From Burkholderiaceae bacterium (GTDB lineage: Bacteria > Pseudomonadota > Gammaproteobacteria > Burkholderiales > Burkholderiaceae), in NCBI GenBank assembly GCA_947373615.1, contig CANBYN010000130.1:1-5820 (forward strand): a stretch of DNA of 5,820 nucleotides, in the 5' to 3' direction. Numbering within the stretch: the stretch's first letter is position 1; each line of letters opens with the position of its first letter. The notes under the pieces were generated by a model that was given only the letters and a program-made list of their open reading frames with translations, searched no databases and was not told the origin of the DNA. The position numbers and the translations under genes are program-made. This document shows positions 1-5,820 of this stretch, piece after piece.

Positions 1-156
1 CAACTGACAATTGAAAAACAACGACAGTTTGCGCGAGCAGCGATTCGCGAAAGAAAATTTGAGCAAGCCTATCAGGATTGGTTGCGAGAGTTGCGTGATG
101 GAGCAACTGTAAAAATCCTGAACGCAGAAGATGCAGCATCCAGCGACCCTCGTTAA
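1..156 (+). CDS. surA: SurA periplasmic chaperone / peptidyl-prolyl isomerase, C-terminal fragment
   Basis: Only the last 51 codons are present; the gene enters from the left edge in frame 1 and stops at TAA 154-156. SurA is a periplasmic chaperone that escorts unfolded outer-membrane proteins, including LptD and porins, to the BAM complex. The visible part matches the C-terminal helix of the family: an Arg/Glu-rich stretch (RAAIRERKFEQAYQDWLREL, residues 13-32 of the fragment) followed by the terminal beta-strand motif ATVKIL, comparable to the YVKIL ending I recall in E. coli SurA. The parvulin domains lie outside the window. A tail of about 11 residues (NAEDAASSDPR) follows VKIL, longer than in E. 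coli, and its codons overlap the start of pdxA by 26 nt. The surA-pdxA-rsmA order, familiar from proteobacteria, supports the call. The fragment is short, so identification rests on the ending motif plus context. Confidence 0.88.
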   Translation, partial: QLTIEKQRQFARAAIRERKFEQAYQDWLRELRDGATVKILNAEDAASSDPR

Positions 157-1138
157 AATAGTCGTCAGCACCGGCGAGCCATCTGGCGTGGGGCCAGAAA
201 TCTCGCTGGCGGGTGCGCAAGTTTTTTTGGAAGAGCAAGCGGGCGTGCAGATTACTCTGCTCGGAGACGCTAGTTTATTCGCATCTCCTCTAGGGGAAAG
301 TGCACTCTATTCTGAGCGACTCAAGCTCAATCTAATTCCTTTGGCTACCCCTGCAGTTCCCGGAATATTGAATGCTAACAATGCTCAATATGTAGTCAAT
401 ATGCTAAATGAAGCTACCGATGGTTGTCTTCAGGGGCGATATGACGCCATGGTGACAGCCCCAATCCAAAAAAGTATTATCAATTTAGCGGGCACCCCAT
501 TTACAGGCCATACCGAATATTTAATGCAACGATGTAATGCAAAGCATGTTGTGATGTTGTTGTGTGCATTATTGCCAGCAGGGTTCTTGGGGCTTCAATC
601 TCCGAAGGATTTAAGGGTTGCTCTAGTCACTACTCATCTTCCATTGAAGGATGTACCTGCCGCACTAAGCTTCAAACTGATCTTAGAAACCATACAAATT
701 GTTCATCAGGACCTAGAGAATAAATTTGGTGTTATCAATCCGGTTATTCGGGTTGCTGGATTAAATCCACACGCAGGAGAATCTGGTTACCTTGGGCGAG
801 AGGAAATTGAAGTCATTATTCCCGCAATTGAAGTCGCCAAGAAGCAGGGAATTACAGTGTCAGGCCCATTTCCGGGCGATACCATGTTTGATGCTGGTTC
901 ACTTGAGAGTGTAGATGCTTTCATTGCGATGTACCACGACCAAGGCTTAGCGCCTTTTAAGTTTGTAAGTTTTGGTGCTGGCGTCAATGTCACCCTAGGT
1001 TTGCCGATTATCCGAACATCAGTTGATCACGGTACTGCTTTAGATATTGCAGGTAAAGGTATTGCAGAAATAGGCAGCATGCTTGAAGCATTGCGCTTGG
1101 CATATCAATTGGCGCTAAATCATGGAAAGCGCAACTAA
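131..1138 (+). CDS. pdxA: 4-hydroxythreonine-4-phosphate dehydrogenase PdxA
   Basis: 335 aa cytoplasmic enzyme of the DXP-dependent pyridoxal 5'-phosphate pathway. It oxidises 4-phosphohydroxy-L-threonine with NAD(P), giving after decarboxylation the 3-amino-1-hydroxyacetone phosphate used by PdxJ. Visible family motifs are the N-terminal TGEPSGVGPEI (residues 14-24), TAPIQK (109-114), FTGHTEY (124-130), the three expected metal-ligand histidines His169 (TTHLPL), His214 (LNPHAGE) and His269 (YHDQG), the substrate-phosphate residues Lys277, Asn286 and Arg295, and SVDHGTA (297-303). Length is close to the roughly 330 aa usual for the family. Between GHTEY and His169 there are about 12 more residues than in E. 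coli. The ATG at 131 is the only plausible start before the conserved GEP motif; it lies inside surA behind a weak purine-rich stretch (agaag), which suggests translational coupling. Its stop is 3 nt before rsmA. Confidence 0.97.
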   Translation: MQHPATLVKIVVSTGEPSGVGPEISLAGAQVFLEEQAGVQITLLGDASLFASPLGESALYSERLKLNLIPLATPAVPGILNANNAQYVVNMLNEATDGCLQGRYDAMVTAPIQKSIINLAGTPFTGHTEYLMQRCNAKHVVMLLCALLPAGFLGLQSPKDLRVALVTTHLPLKDVPAALSFKLILETIQIVHQDLENKFGVINPVIRVAGLNPHAGESGYLGREEIEVIIPAIEVAKKQGITVSGPFPGDTMFDAGSLESVDAFIAMYHDQGLAPFKFVSFGAGVNVTLGLPIIRTSVDHGTALDIAGKGIAEIGSMLEALRLAYQLALNHGKRN

Positions 1139-1141
1139 AAA

Positions 1142-1918
1142 ATGCATCGTGCTCGTAAACGTTTTGGTCAAAATTTCTTGCAAGATGATGGAGTTATCTA
1201 TTCGATAGTGGCTCTCATTAATCCGAGCGCTGATATGCATGTCATTGAGATTGGACCTGGCCTTGGAGCGCTCACTAGACCCTTGCTGAGAAATCTAAAT
1301 CAACTCGATCTCTTAGAAATTGATCGAGATTTAGTTGCGTATTGGAACCAGCAAAACTTAAAGGGTTTAAAGATTATTGAAGGCGATGCGTTAAAGTTTG
1401 ATTTTTCTGATTGGGCAAAAAATTGTTTAGATAGGAAGGGTTTATGTAAAGTAGTCGGTAACTTACCCTACAATATTTCTTCGCCATTACTATTTCATTT
1501 GGTATCAGCTGCAAAGGAAATCGATGAACAAGTCTTTATGCTCCAAGCTGAGGTAGTTGAGCGTATGGTCGCTAAAGCAGGTAGCTCAGATTTCAGCAGG
1601 CTCTCAGTTATGCTGCAAGCACGGTACGACATGGAATTGGTGCTTGAAGTTCCGCCTGAAGCTTTCGATCCTCAACCTAAAGTCAACTCAGCAGTGGTGC
1701 GTATGATCCCAAGAAAAGAGTTTGAATTGAGTATTGCACAGTGGAACTCTTTGGAGAAGGTGGTGGCCGCGGCATTCTCACAAAGAAGGAAGATGCTGCG
1801 CACCAATCTAAACATATTTACAGATAGACTCAACTTGACGGAGTCCGAACTTAAAGCAAGGGCTCAAGATATTTCAGTGGATCGATATATTGAATGGGCT
1901 AAGGTTTTGGTCTCTTAA
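1142..1918 (+). CDS. rsmA: 16S rRNA (adenine1518-N6/adenine1519-N6)-dimethyltransferase RsmA (KsgA)
   Basis: 258 aa SAM-dependent methyltransferase that dimethylates two adjacent adenines in helix 45 near the 3' end of 16S rRNA, a late check on small-subunit assembly; its loss is known to give kasugamycin resistance. The sequence shows the family in order: N-terminal RKRFGQNFL (residues 5-13), SAM motif I EIGPGLGALT (36-45), acidic motif II LEIDRDL (58-64), motif III EGDAL (80-84), catalytic motif IV GNLPYNIS (106-113), then FDPQPKVNSAVV (175-186) and the C-terminal AAFSQRRKMLRTNL (210-223) typical of KsgA/Dim1 enzymes. Length is normal. The ATG at 1142 places the conserved RFGQNFL where expected; a GGAAAG at 1124-1129 inside the pdxA end is a possible ribosome binding site, spaced a little long (12 nt). 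It is co-transcribed with pdxA. In enterobacteria apaG-apaH follow, but here rsmA ends the operon and faces plsC. Confidence 0.98.
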   Translation: MHRARKRFGQNFLQDDGVIYSIVALINPSADMHVIEIGPGLGALTRPLLRNLNQLDLLEIDRDLVAYWNQQNLKGLKIIEGDALKFDFSDWAKNCLDRKGLCKVVGNLPYNISSPLLFHLVSAAKEIDEQVFMLQAEVVERMVAKAGSSDFSRLSVMLQARYDMELVLEVPPEAFDPQPKVNSAVVRMIPRKEFELSIAQWNSLEKVVAAAFSQRRKMLRTNLNIFTDRLNLTESELKARAQDISVDRYIEWAKVLVS

Positions 1919-1922
1919 ACCT
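1902..1922 (+). terminator. Weak candidate terminator hairpin at the convergent rsmA/plsC junction
   Basis: The arms AGGTTT (1902-1907) and AAACCT (1917-1922) form a 6-bp stem around a 9-nt loop that contains the rsmA end; a short T-run (1927-1930) follows four bases later on the + strand. This is the only stem I see between the two convergent stop codons. The stem is AT-rich, the loop is large and the T-run is short, so intrinsic termination is doubtful and Rho-dependent termination or transcriptional interference is equally possible. Confidence 0.2.
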
Positions 1923-2664
1923 AGACTTTTAAGTTATAGGCGCTTGGATCAATTGCGCGCATTTCTGACTCAATCCAACTCTCTACTTCCTGTTGAAGTT
2001 CTTCTGCAGATTTACCTGAAGAAAGAATTGCAGGGCCAATTGAGAAGATGACGGTTCCAGAATGTTTTAAAAAACTATTCTTAGGCCAGCAACGTCCTGC
2101 ATTGTGTGCAATAGGAATTACCAAAGCCCCCGTAGCACTAGCAAGTCGTGCACCACCTTTGCGGTACGGTTTAATTGAGCCAATAGGGGTTCTTGTGCCT
2201 TCTGGGAACATCATGATCCATTTGCCTTCACTTAAGCGCTTACGCCCCTGACTTGCTACAGAATGTGCGGCAGTTTGTTTATCGGATCGATTGATGTGAA
2301 TCATTTTGAGTAAGGCTAAAGCCCATCCAAAAAATGGAATCCAAAGTAATTCACGCTTAAAAACAAAGCAGAGTTGCTTTGGCAATAATGCAATATAAGC
2401 AATGGTCTCGTAGGCAGATTGATGTTTACTTAAAATGATAACGGGTTCATTAAGTACGGCTTTCATATTCTCCATGCCACGGATTTCATAGTGAATTCCA
2501 CAAAGATGCCACATTAACCATATGACTATCTTGTTCCAAAGGCCGATAAAAGTGTAGCGATTCTCAGGACTTAAAAAAGGGAAAACCAATATGCATAACA
2601 CCGACCAGATAGGTGTGAAGATCAGTAAAAATAAAGCAAAGAGAATGGATCGGATATAGATCAT
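1921..2664 (-). CDS. plsC: PlsC-family 1-acyl-sn-glycerol-3-phosphate acyltransferase
   Basis: 247 aa inner-membrane enzyme expected to acylate lysophosphatidic acid at the sn-2 position to make phosphatidic acid, precursor of all phospholipids. The N-terminus is strongly hydrophobic (about residues 6-31, with a second apolar patch at 46-57), consistent with membrane anchoring. The acyltransferase motifs appear in order: KHQSAYE (80-86), that is H81-X4-E86 in place of the textbook HX4D; KRELLWIPFFGWAL (103-116); INR (124-126); MFPEGTRT (152-159); and VIPIAHNAG (182-190). As I recall, Glu in the HX4D/E position is common in this proteobacterial subgroup, so it need not mean loss of activity. 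It is the last gene of the glyQ-glyS-gmhB-plsC run, 7 nt after gmhB, with TAAGG inside gmhB as a possible ribosome binding site. Family is certain; exact substrate is inferred, and the genome may hold another PlsC paralogue. Confidence 0.9.
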   Translation of the reverse strand: MIYIRSILFALFLLIFTPIWSVLCILVFPFLSPENRYTFIGLWNKIVIWLMWHLCGIHYEIRGMENMKAVLNEPVIILSKHQSAYETIAYIALLPKQLCFVFKRELLWIPFFGWALALLKMIHINRSDKQTAAHSVASQGRKRLSEGKWIMMFPEGTRTPIGSIKPYRKGGARLASATGALVIPIAHNAGRCWPKNSFLKHSGTVIFSIGPAILSSGKSAEELQQEVESWIESEMRAIDPSAYNLKV

Positions 2665-2671
2665 GATTGCT

Positions 2672-3244
2672 CTAGACCTTATTTTCTAAATGTGCAGTTG
2701 TAAAAGCCATGAGGTCAGCGTGAATCTGCGTACCCTCCGGTAAATTACCATTAGCTAAGGTTTTTTGGCCTTTGCCAGTTAAAACGAGATGTGGTGTGGC
2801 GCCCAAGGCTATTCCCGCTTGAAGATCACGCAATGAGTCCCCAACTACCGGAACTCCTAAAAGGGGCTTATTGCTATCATTTTTCTTATAACGCAAAGCT
2901 ATTTCTTTCATTAGGCCTGGAGCAGGTTTACGGCATTCACATTGGTGAGAGTCTACATGGGGGCAAAAAAAGATACTATCGATATGTCCACCTAGTGGTT
3001 TGAGTAATGATTCCATTTTGCTGTGCATAGCATGCAAATCATTAATCGTGAAATAGCCTCTTGATAGACCGGACTGATTGGTTGCTACTGCTATTTGATA
3101 ACCAGCTTGATTAAGGAGTGCGATTGCCTCCAAACTTCTGGGAAGTGGAATCCATTCATCCAGTGACTTTACATAGTCATCACGATCTTCATTGATCACG
3201 CCATCGCGATCGAGAATAATGAGTTTAGAAGAGCTAGGGCTCAT
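2672..3244 (-). CDS. gmhB: D-glycero-beta-D-manno-heptose 1,7-bisphosphate 7-phosphatase GmhB
   Basis: 190 aa cytoplasmic HAD-superfamily (subclass IIIA) phosphatase. It removes the 7-phosphate from heptose 1,7-bisphosphate on the way to ADP-L-glycero-D-manno-heptose, the inner-core sugar donor of LPS. Motif I is LDRDGVIN (11-18) with nucleophile Asp12 and acid/base Asp14; motif II is ATNQSGLSRGYF (54-65); the zinc-binding loop is CPH (94-96) plus CEC (102-104), a shorter loop than I recall in E. coli; RKPAPG (105-110) supplies the motif III Lys106; motif IV is VVGDSLRD (133-140). Length fits the family. The ATG at 3244 overlaps the glyS stop codon as ATGA; there is no clear Shine-Dalgarno, and a hairpin lies just upstream, so translation is probably coupled to glyS. 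The CxH/CxC zinc loop separates GmhB from the related histidinol-phosphate phosphatases only partly, but gene context in beta-proteobacteria favours GmhB. Confidence 0.93.
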   Translation of the reverse strand: MSPSSSKLIILDRDGVINEDRDDYVKSLDEWIPLPRSLEAIALLNQAGYQIAVATNQSGLSRGYFTINDLHAMHSKMESLLKPLGGHIDSIFFCPHVDSHQCECRKPAPGLMKEIALRYKKNDSNKPLLGVPVVGDSLRDLQAGIALGATPHLVLTGKGQKTLANGNLPEGTQIHADLMAFTTAHLENKV

Positions 3245-5379
3245 GCCAATTTGCCGAGATCGGCAACGAGATTCATTTTCTGGTGAAGTTGTTGCAAAAG
3301 CGCTAAGCGATTATCGCGTAGTTCGATGTTGGGGTCCATCACCATAACGTCAGCAAAGAATTGATCAATAGGAGCACTTAAAGCAACAAGCGCTTTTAAG
3401 AGCTCAACAAATTGACGTTTTTCATAAGCGGCATTTAGCGCTGGGGTAACACCCTCTAGCGCCTGATGCAATGCAATCTCTGCTGGAATCTCCAATAGAT
3501 TGCTAGAGCAGTTCGCAGGAATTGAGGAAGTAGTTTTTTTGAGGATATTGCTTATGCGCTTATTAGCCGCTGCAAGTTGAGCAGATTCTGCTAGGTCGTT
3601 GAACTCGCGTAGCGCAGCCAAGCGCTCAATAAGATCATTAATATATGCAGGATTTTGGCTTAGCACGGCATCGATTTCAGCGCTAGTAAATGATTTTCCT
3701 GCAACCGCTTGATCCCGTAAATAGGCGCGTAAGCGATCGATGATGAAATCATAAATAGCTTGAACCTGTGCTTTGTCCTGAACATCTTTCTGTGGAAATT
3801 GTGCACGGGCTAGGGCGATTAACTCAGGCAGGCTTAGAGAAAGATTTTTCTCTAAAAGTAATCGGCAAATACCAAGAGCATGGCGACGCAGTGCGTATGG
3901 ATCTTTATCTCCAGTTGGCGCATGGCCTACACCCCAAATACCAACAAGAGTTTCCAGTTTGTCAGCAATAGCCAAAATCGTACCCGTTTGGGTTTCTGGC
4001 AAAGCATCACCAGCAAAGCGCGGCATATAGTGCTCACTGCAAGCAGCTGCAACGTCTTTATGCTCATCGTCATGAATGGCGTAGTAGCACCCCATAATGC
4101 CTTGCAATTCAGGAAACTCGCCCACCATATCAGTTAGCAAATCTGTTTTGGCGATTTCAGCAGCGCGGGCAGCTAGCTTTTCATCGGCTTGAAGTTGGTT
4201 CGCAATTCCAATGGCAATGGCTTGAACCCGCTTCATGCGGTCCAATTGGTTTCCTAGTTGATTGTGATAAACCACTCTGCCAAGATCAGCTACACGTGAG
4301 GCTAATGTACGTTTTTGATCTTGCCGGAAAAAGAAACGAGCATCTGATAGGCGAGGCCGAACCACACGTTCATTGCCAGAGATGATGGCGTCTGGATTGT
4401 CTGTTTCAATATTAGAAACAATTAGGAAGCGATTGCGTAGCCTGCCTTGATTATCTGTCAAGGCAAAATACTTCTGATTTGTTTGCATCGTCAAAATCAA
4501 GCATTCCTGTGGCACCTCCAAGAATTCCTCGTCAAAATGACACTCATAAATTGCCGGCCATTCAACTAAAGCGGTTACCTCATCTAAAAGGCTATCAGGC
4601 ATCAAGACTAGGTCGCTGCCAGCCGCCTTTAATAGAGCTTCTTCAATTTGTGTTCGGCGTTTATTGAAATTGGGAACAATCTTGGCATTCGATTCCAAAT
4701 CAGATTCGTACTGATTTGCAGCGCTAATAGTTGTAATGCCAGGTGCCAAGAAGCGATGCCCCTCAGTTTGACTTCCTGCATCAATTCCTAAGGCACTGAG
4801 TTGAAGAATTTCATTTCCATGTAATGCAATGATGCGATGAGCAGGTCGAGCAAATTGCACATCAGCTAATTGACCATTCTTTTGTAGCACTTGATAGTGC
4901 ATCATTTTGGCAATTGGTAATTGACTCAAGGTTTGCTCAAGCGCTATTTGAGCTGCTTGTTTTAAGACTGCGCCTTTAGCTATGACATTAAGGTAGAGCG
5001 CTTCGCCCTTACCTTCACCTGCTTTTTCTAGAGTGCCGAGATCAATATCCGCATAACCTAGCGCACCTAATTTCTTTAGTAAAGGCGGGGTTGCTTTACC
5101 TTCTGTATCAAAAGCGATGCTAGTAGGTAATAATTTTTCACGAACAGGAAAATCTGGTGCTTGAGAAAGCACATCACTTACATGAACTGCTAAGCGGCGA
5201 GGGGATGCGAAGCTTATGACCTTGGAGGACGAAGTTGCCAAGCCTACGGACTTAAGACTAGTAAAAATGCCTTCGCTAAATGCCTCGCCAAGACGACGTA
5301 GGGACTTTGGTGGTAATTCCTCTGTAAATATTTCAATCAATAAGTCTGCTGATTGGAGGGGTGAATTAGATTTACTCAT
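3241..5379 (-). CDS. glyS: Glycine--tRNA ligase, beta subunit
   Basis: 712 aa beta subunit of the bacterial alpha2beta2-type glycyl-tRNA synthetase. The alpha subunit carries the class II catalytic core, while beta mainly recognises and positions tRNA-Gly. Visible family signatures, in order: LLIEIFTEELPPKSL (residues 13-27), FASPRRLAV (57-65), VQFARPAHRIIALHG (174-188), LTMQTNQKYFAL (296-307), RVVRPRLSDARFFF (338-351), EFPELQG (421-427), IADKLETLVGIW (471-482) in the HD-like region, DPYALRR (493-499), ANKRISNIL (605-613) and, near the C-terminus, VMDPNIELRDNRLALL (680-695). It is slightly longer than E. coli GlyS (about 690 aa), with no missing block. The ATG at 5379 gives the expected short lead to the EELPP motif. 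The only SD-like element, AGGAAAG (rc of 5401-5407), is 21 nt away, so initiation may lean on coupling with glyQ, 33 nt upstream and in the same frame. The end overlaps gmhB by 4 nt. Confidence 0.98.
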   Translation of the reverse strand: MSKSNSPLQSADLLIEIFTEELPPKSLRRLGEAFSEGIFTSLKSVGLATSSSKVISFASPRRLAVHVSDVLSQAPDFPVREKLLPTSIAFDTEGKATPPLLKKLGALGYADIDLGTLEKAGEGKGEALYLNVIAKGAVLKQAAQIALEQTLSQLPIAKMMHYQVLQKNGQLADVQFARPAHRIIALHGNEILQLSALGIDAGSQTEGHRFLAPGITTISAANQYESDLESNAKIVPNFNKRRTQIEEALLKAAGSDLVLMPDSLLDEVTALVEWPAIYECHFDEEFLEVPQECLILTMQTNQKYFALTDNQGRLRNRFLIVSNIETDNPDAIISGNERVVRPRLSDARFFFRQDQKRTLASRVADLGRVVYHNQLGNQLDRMKRVQAIAIGIANQLQADEKLAARAAEIAKTDLLTDMVGEFPELQGIMGCYYAIHDDEHKDVAAACSEHYMPRFAGDALPETQTGTILAIADKLETLVGIWGVGHAPTGDKDPYALRRHALGICRLLLEKNLSLSLPELIALARAQFPQKDVQDKAQVQAIYDFIIDRLRAYLRDQAVAGKSFTSAEIDAVLSQNPAYINDLIERLAALREFNDLAESAQLAAANKRISNILKKTTSSIPANCSSNLLEIPAEIALHQALEGVTPALNAAYEKRQFVELLKALVALSAPIDQFFADVMVMDPNIELRDNRLALLQQLHQKMNLVADLGKLA
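3251..3266 (-). promoter_or_regulatory. Hairpin immediately upstream of the gmhB start codon
   Basis: A perfect 6-bp inverted repeat, TTGCCG (3251-3256) and CGGCAA (3261-3266), with a 4-nt loop lies within the last codons of glyS. It ends 6 nt before the gmhB ATG (3244), where a Shine-Dalgarno would normally sit. In the mRNA it could limit independent ribosome entry at gmhB so that gmhB is translated mainly by ribosomes finishing glyS at the ATGA overlap. The structure is seen directly; the function is inference, and it could be chance from the codons encoding DLGKLA. Confidence 0.25.
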
Positions 5380-5412
5380 AAATTGAATGCAGGGTTTTCG
5401 CTTTCCTAAAGC

Positions 5413-5820
5413 CTAGGCTAACGTAATGGCTTGACGTTGACACATAGGGAAACCTAGATTTTCTCGGGATTCAAAATAGGCCTGGGCAACAGAACGAGAG
5501 AGATTGCGAATGCGGCCAATATAAGCAGCGCGCTCAGTTACTGAAATAGCTCCACGAGCATCGAGTAGATTGAATGTATGAGCAGCCTTTAATACCATTT
5601 CATAAGCAGGCAGTGCGAGTGGAACTTCCATTAAGCGCTTCGCTTCGCTTTCATAGTTTGTGAAGTTGGCGAAAAGCAGGTCGGTGTTTGAGTGCTCGAA
5701 GTTGTAGCAAGATTGCTCTACTTCGTTTTGGTGGTAGACATCACCATAAGAAATGCCATCAGTCCAAATAAGGTCGTATACGTTAGAGCAATTTTGAATA
5801 TACATTGCCAATCGTTCAAT
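5413..5820 (-). CDS. glyQ: Glycine--tRNA ligase, alpha subunit, C-terminal fragment
   Basis: The C-terminal 136 codons of the alpha subunit, including stop TAG 5415-5413; the gene continues past the right edge, so its start and promoter are not visible. The alpha subunit is the class II catalytic subunit that forms glycyl-adenylate and charges tRNA-Gly together with GlyS. Reading inward from the edge, the fragment begins IERLAMYIQ and shows the strongly conserved stretches VYDLIWTDG, YGDVYHQNEVEQSCYNFE, LPAYEMVLKAAHTFNLLDAR, AISVTERAAYIGRIR and, near the end, SRENLGFPMC, all typical of GlyQ. The codon nearest the edge that can act as a start (TTG at 5811) is not a true start, since conserved sequence continues upstream of it in frame (IER). 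It precedes glyS by 33 nt in the same operon and the same frame. The stop codon lies inside a 10-bp palindrome. Confidence 0.97.
   Translation of the reverse strand: MERLAMYIQNCSNVYDLIWTDGISYGDVYHQNEVEQSCYNFEHSNTDLLFANFTNYESEAKRLMEVPLALPAYEMVLKAAHTFNLLDARGAISVTERAAYIGRIRNLSRSVAQAYFESRENLGFPMCQRQAITLA

Noticed and set aside
787..993. 68-codon open frame on the minus strand inside pdxA
   Set aside because: It lies fully antisense to conserved PdxA sequence containing metal-ligand residues and has no recognisable domain; a coding shadow.
2048..2251. 67-codon open frame on the plus strand inside plsC
   Set aside because: Antisense to the conserved FPEGTR region of the acyltransferase; no recognisable protein features.
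2791..3003. 70-codon open frame on the plus strand inside gmhB
   Set aside because: Antisense to the zinc loop and motif IV of GmhB; a by-product of the real gene's codon pattern.
3768..4137. Two overlapping plus-strand open frames (67 and 85 codons) inside glyS
   Set aside because: Both are antisense to strongly conserved GlyS blocks (EFPELQG, DKLETLVG, DPYALRR) and have no identifiable features.
4479..4667. 62-codon open frame on the plus strand inside glyS
   Set aside because: Antisense shadow of conserved GlyS sequence.
5636..5650. Three tandem copies of CGCTT
   Set aside because: They encode the charged GlyQ segment around SEAKRL on the minus strand; too short to be more than codon repetition.
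1..5820. Search for CRISPR repeats, transposon ends, tRNA genes, riboswitches, prophage or defence genes
   Set aside because: Essentially every base is within conserved housekeeping genes; gaps are 2 to 33 bp, leaving no room for such elements, and none is seen within the genes.

Overview
This 5.8 kb window is compact bacterial core-genome sequence. Seven genes, two of them cut by the window edges, cover almost every base, and the longest non-coding gap is 33 bp. The gene content and order (surA-pdxA-rsmA facing glyQ-glyS-gmhB-plsC) match the arrangement I know from beta-proteobacteria of the order Burkholderiales. The moderate GC content, visibly below that of Burkholderia or Ralstonia, suggests a small-genome relative such as Polynucleobacter. 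That placement is inferred from gene order, protein flavour and base composition and was not tested by a search.

The left third (1-1918, + strand) is the end of one operon. It holds the C-terminus of the periplasmic chaperone SurA, the pyridoxal-phosphate biosynthesis dehydrogenase PdxA (its start overlaps the surA end by 26 nt) and the 16S rRNA dimethyladenosine transferase RsmA/KsgA (3 nt after pdxA). The right two thirds (1921-5820, - strand) is a second operon read right to left. It holds the C-terminal part of the glycyl-tRNA synthetase alpha subunit GlyQ, the complete beta subunit GlyS, the heptose-bisphosphate phosphatase GmhB (ATGA overlap with glyS) and a PlsC-family lysophosphatidic acid acyltransferase. 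The two operons converge and their stop codons are only 2 bp apart.

Functionally the window mixes translation (GlyQS, RsmA), cofactor synthesis (PdxA) and outer-membrane biogenesis: SurA for porin folding, GmhB for the LPS heptose precursor and PlsC for phospholipid. Promoters for both operons lie outside the window, and I see no internal promoter, RNA gene, mobile element, CRISPR array or sign of recent transfer. All enzymes keep their key motifs and look intact. I found no undescribed system. The points worth a second look are small: glyQ and glyS share one reading frame separated by a single in-frame TAG, there is an insertion in PdxA, a hairpin sits right before the coupled gmhB start, and the convergent operon junction is extremely tight.
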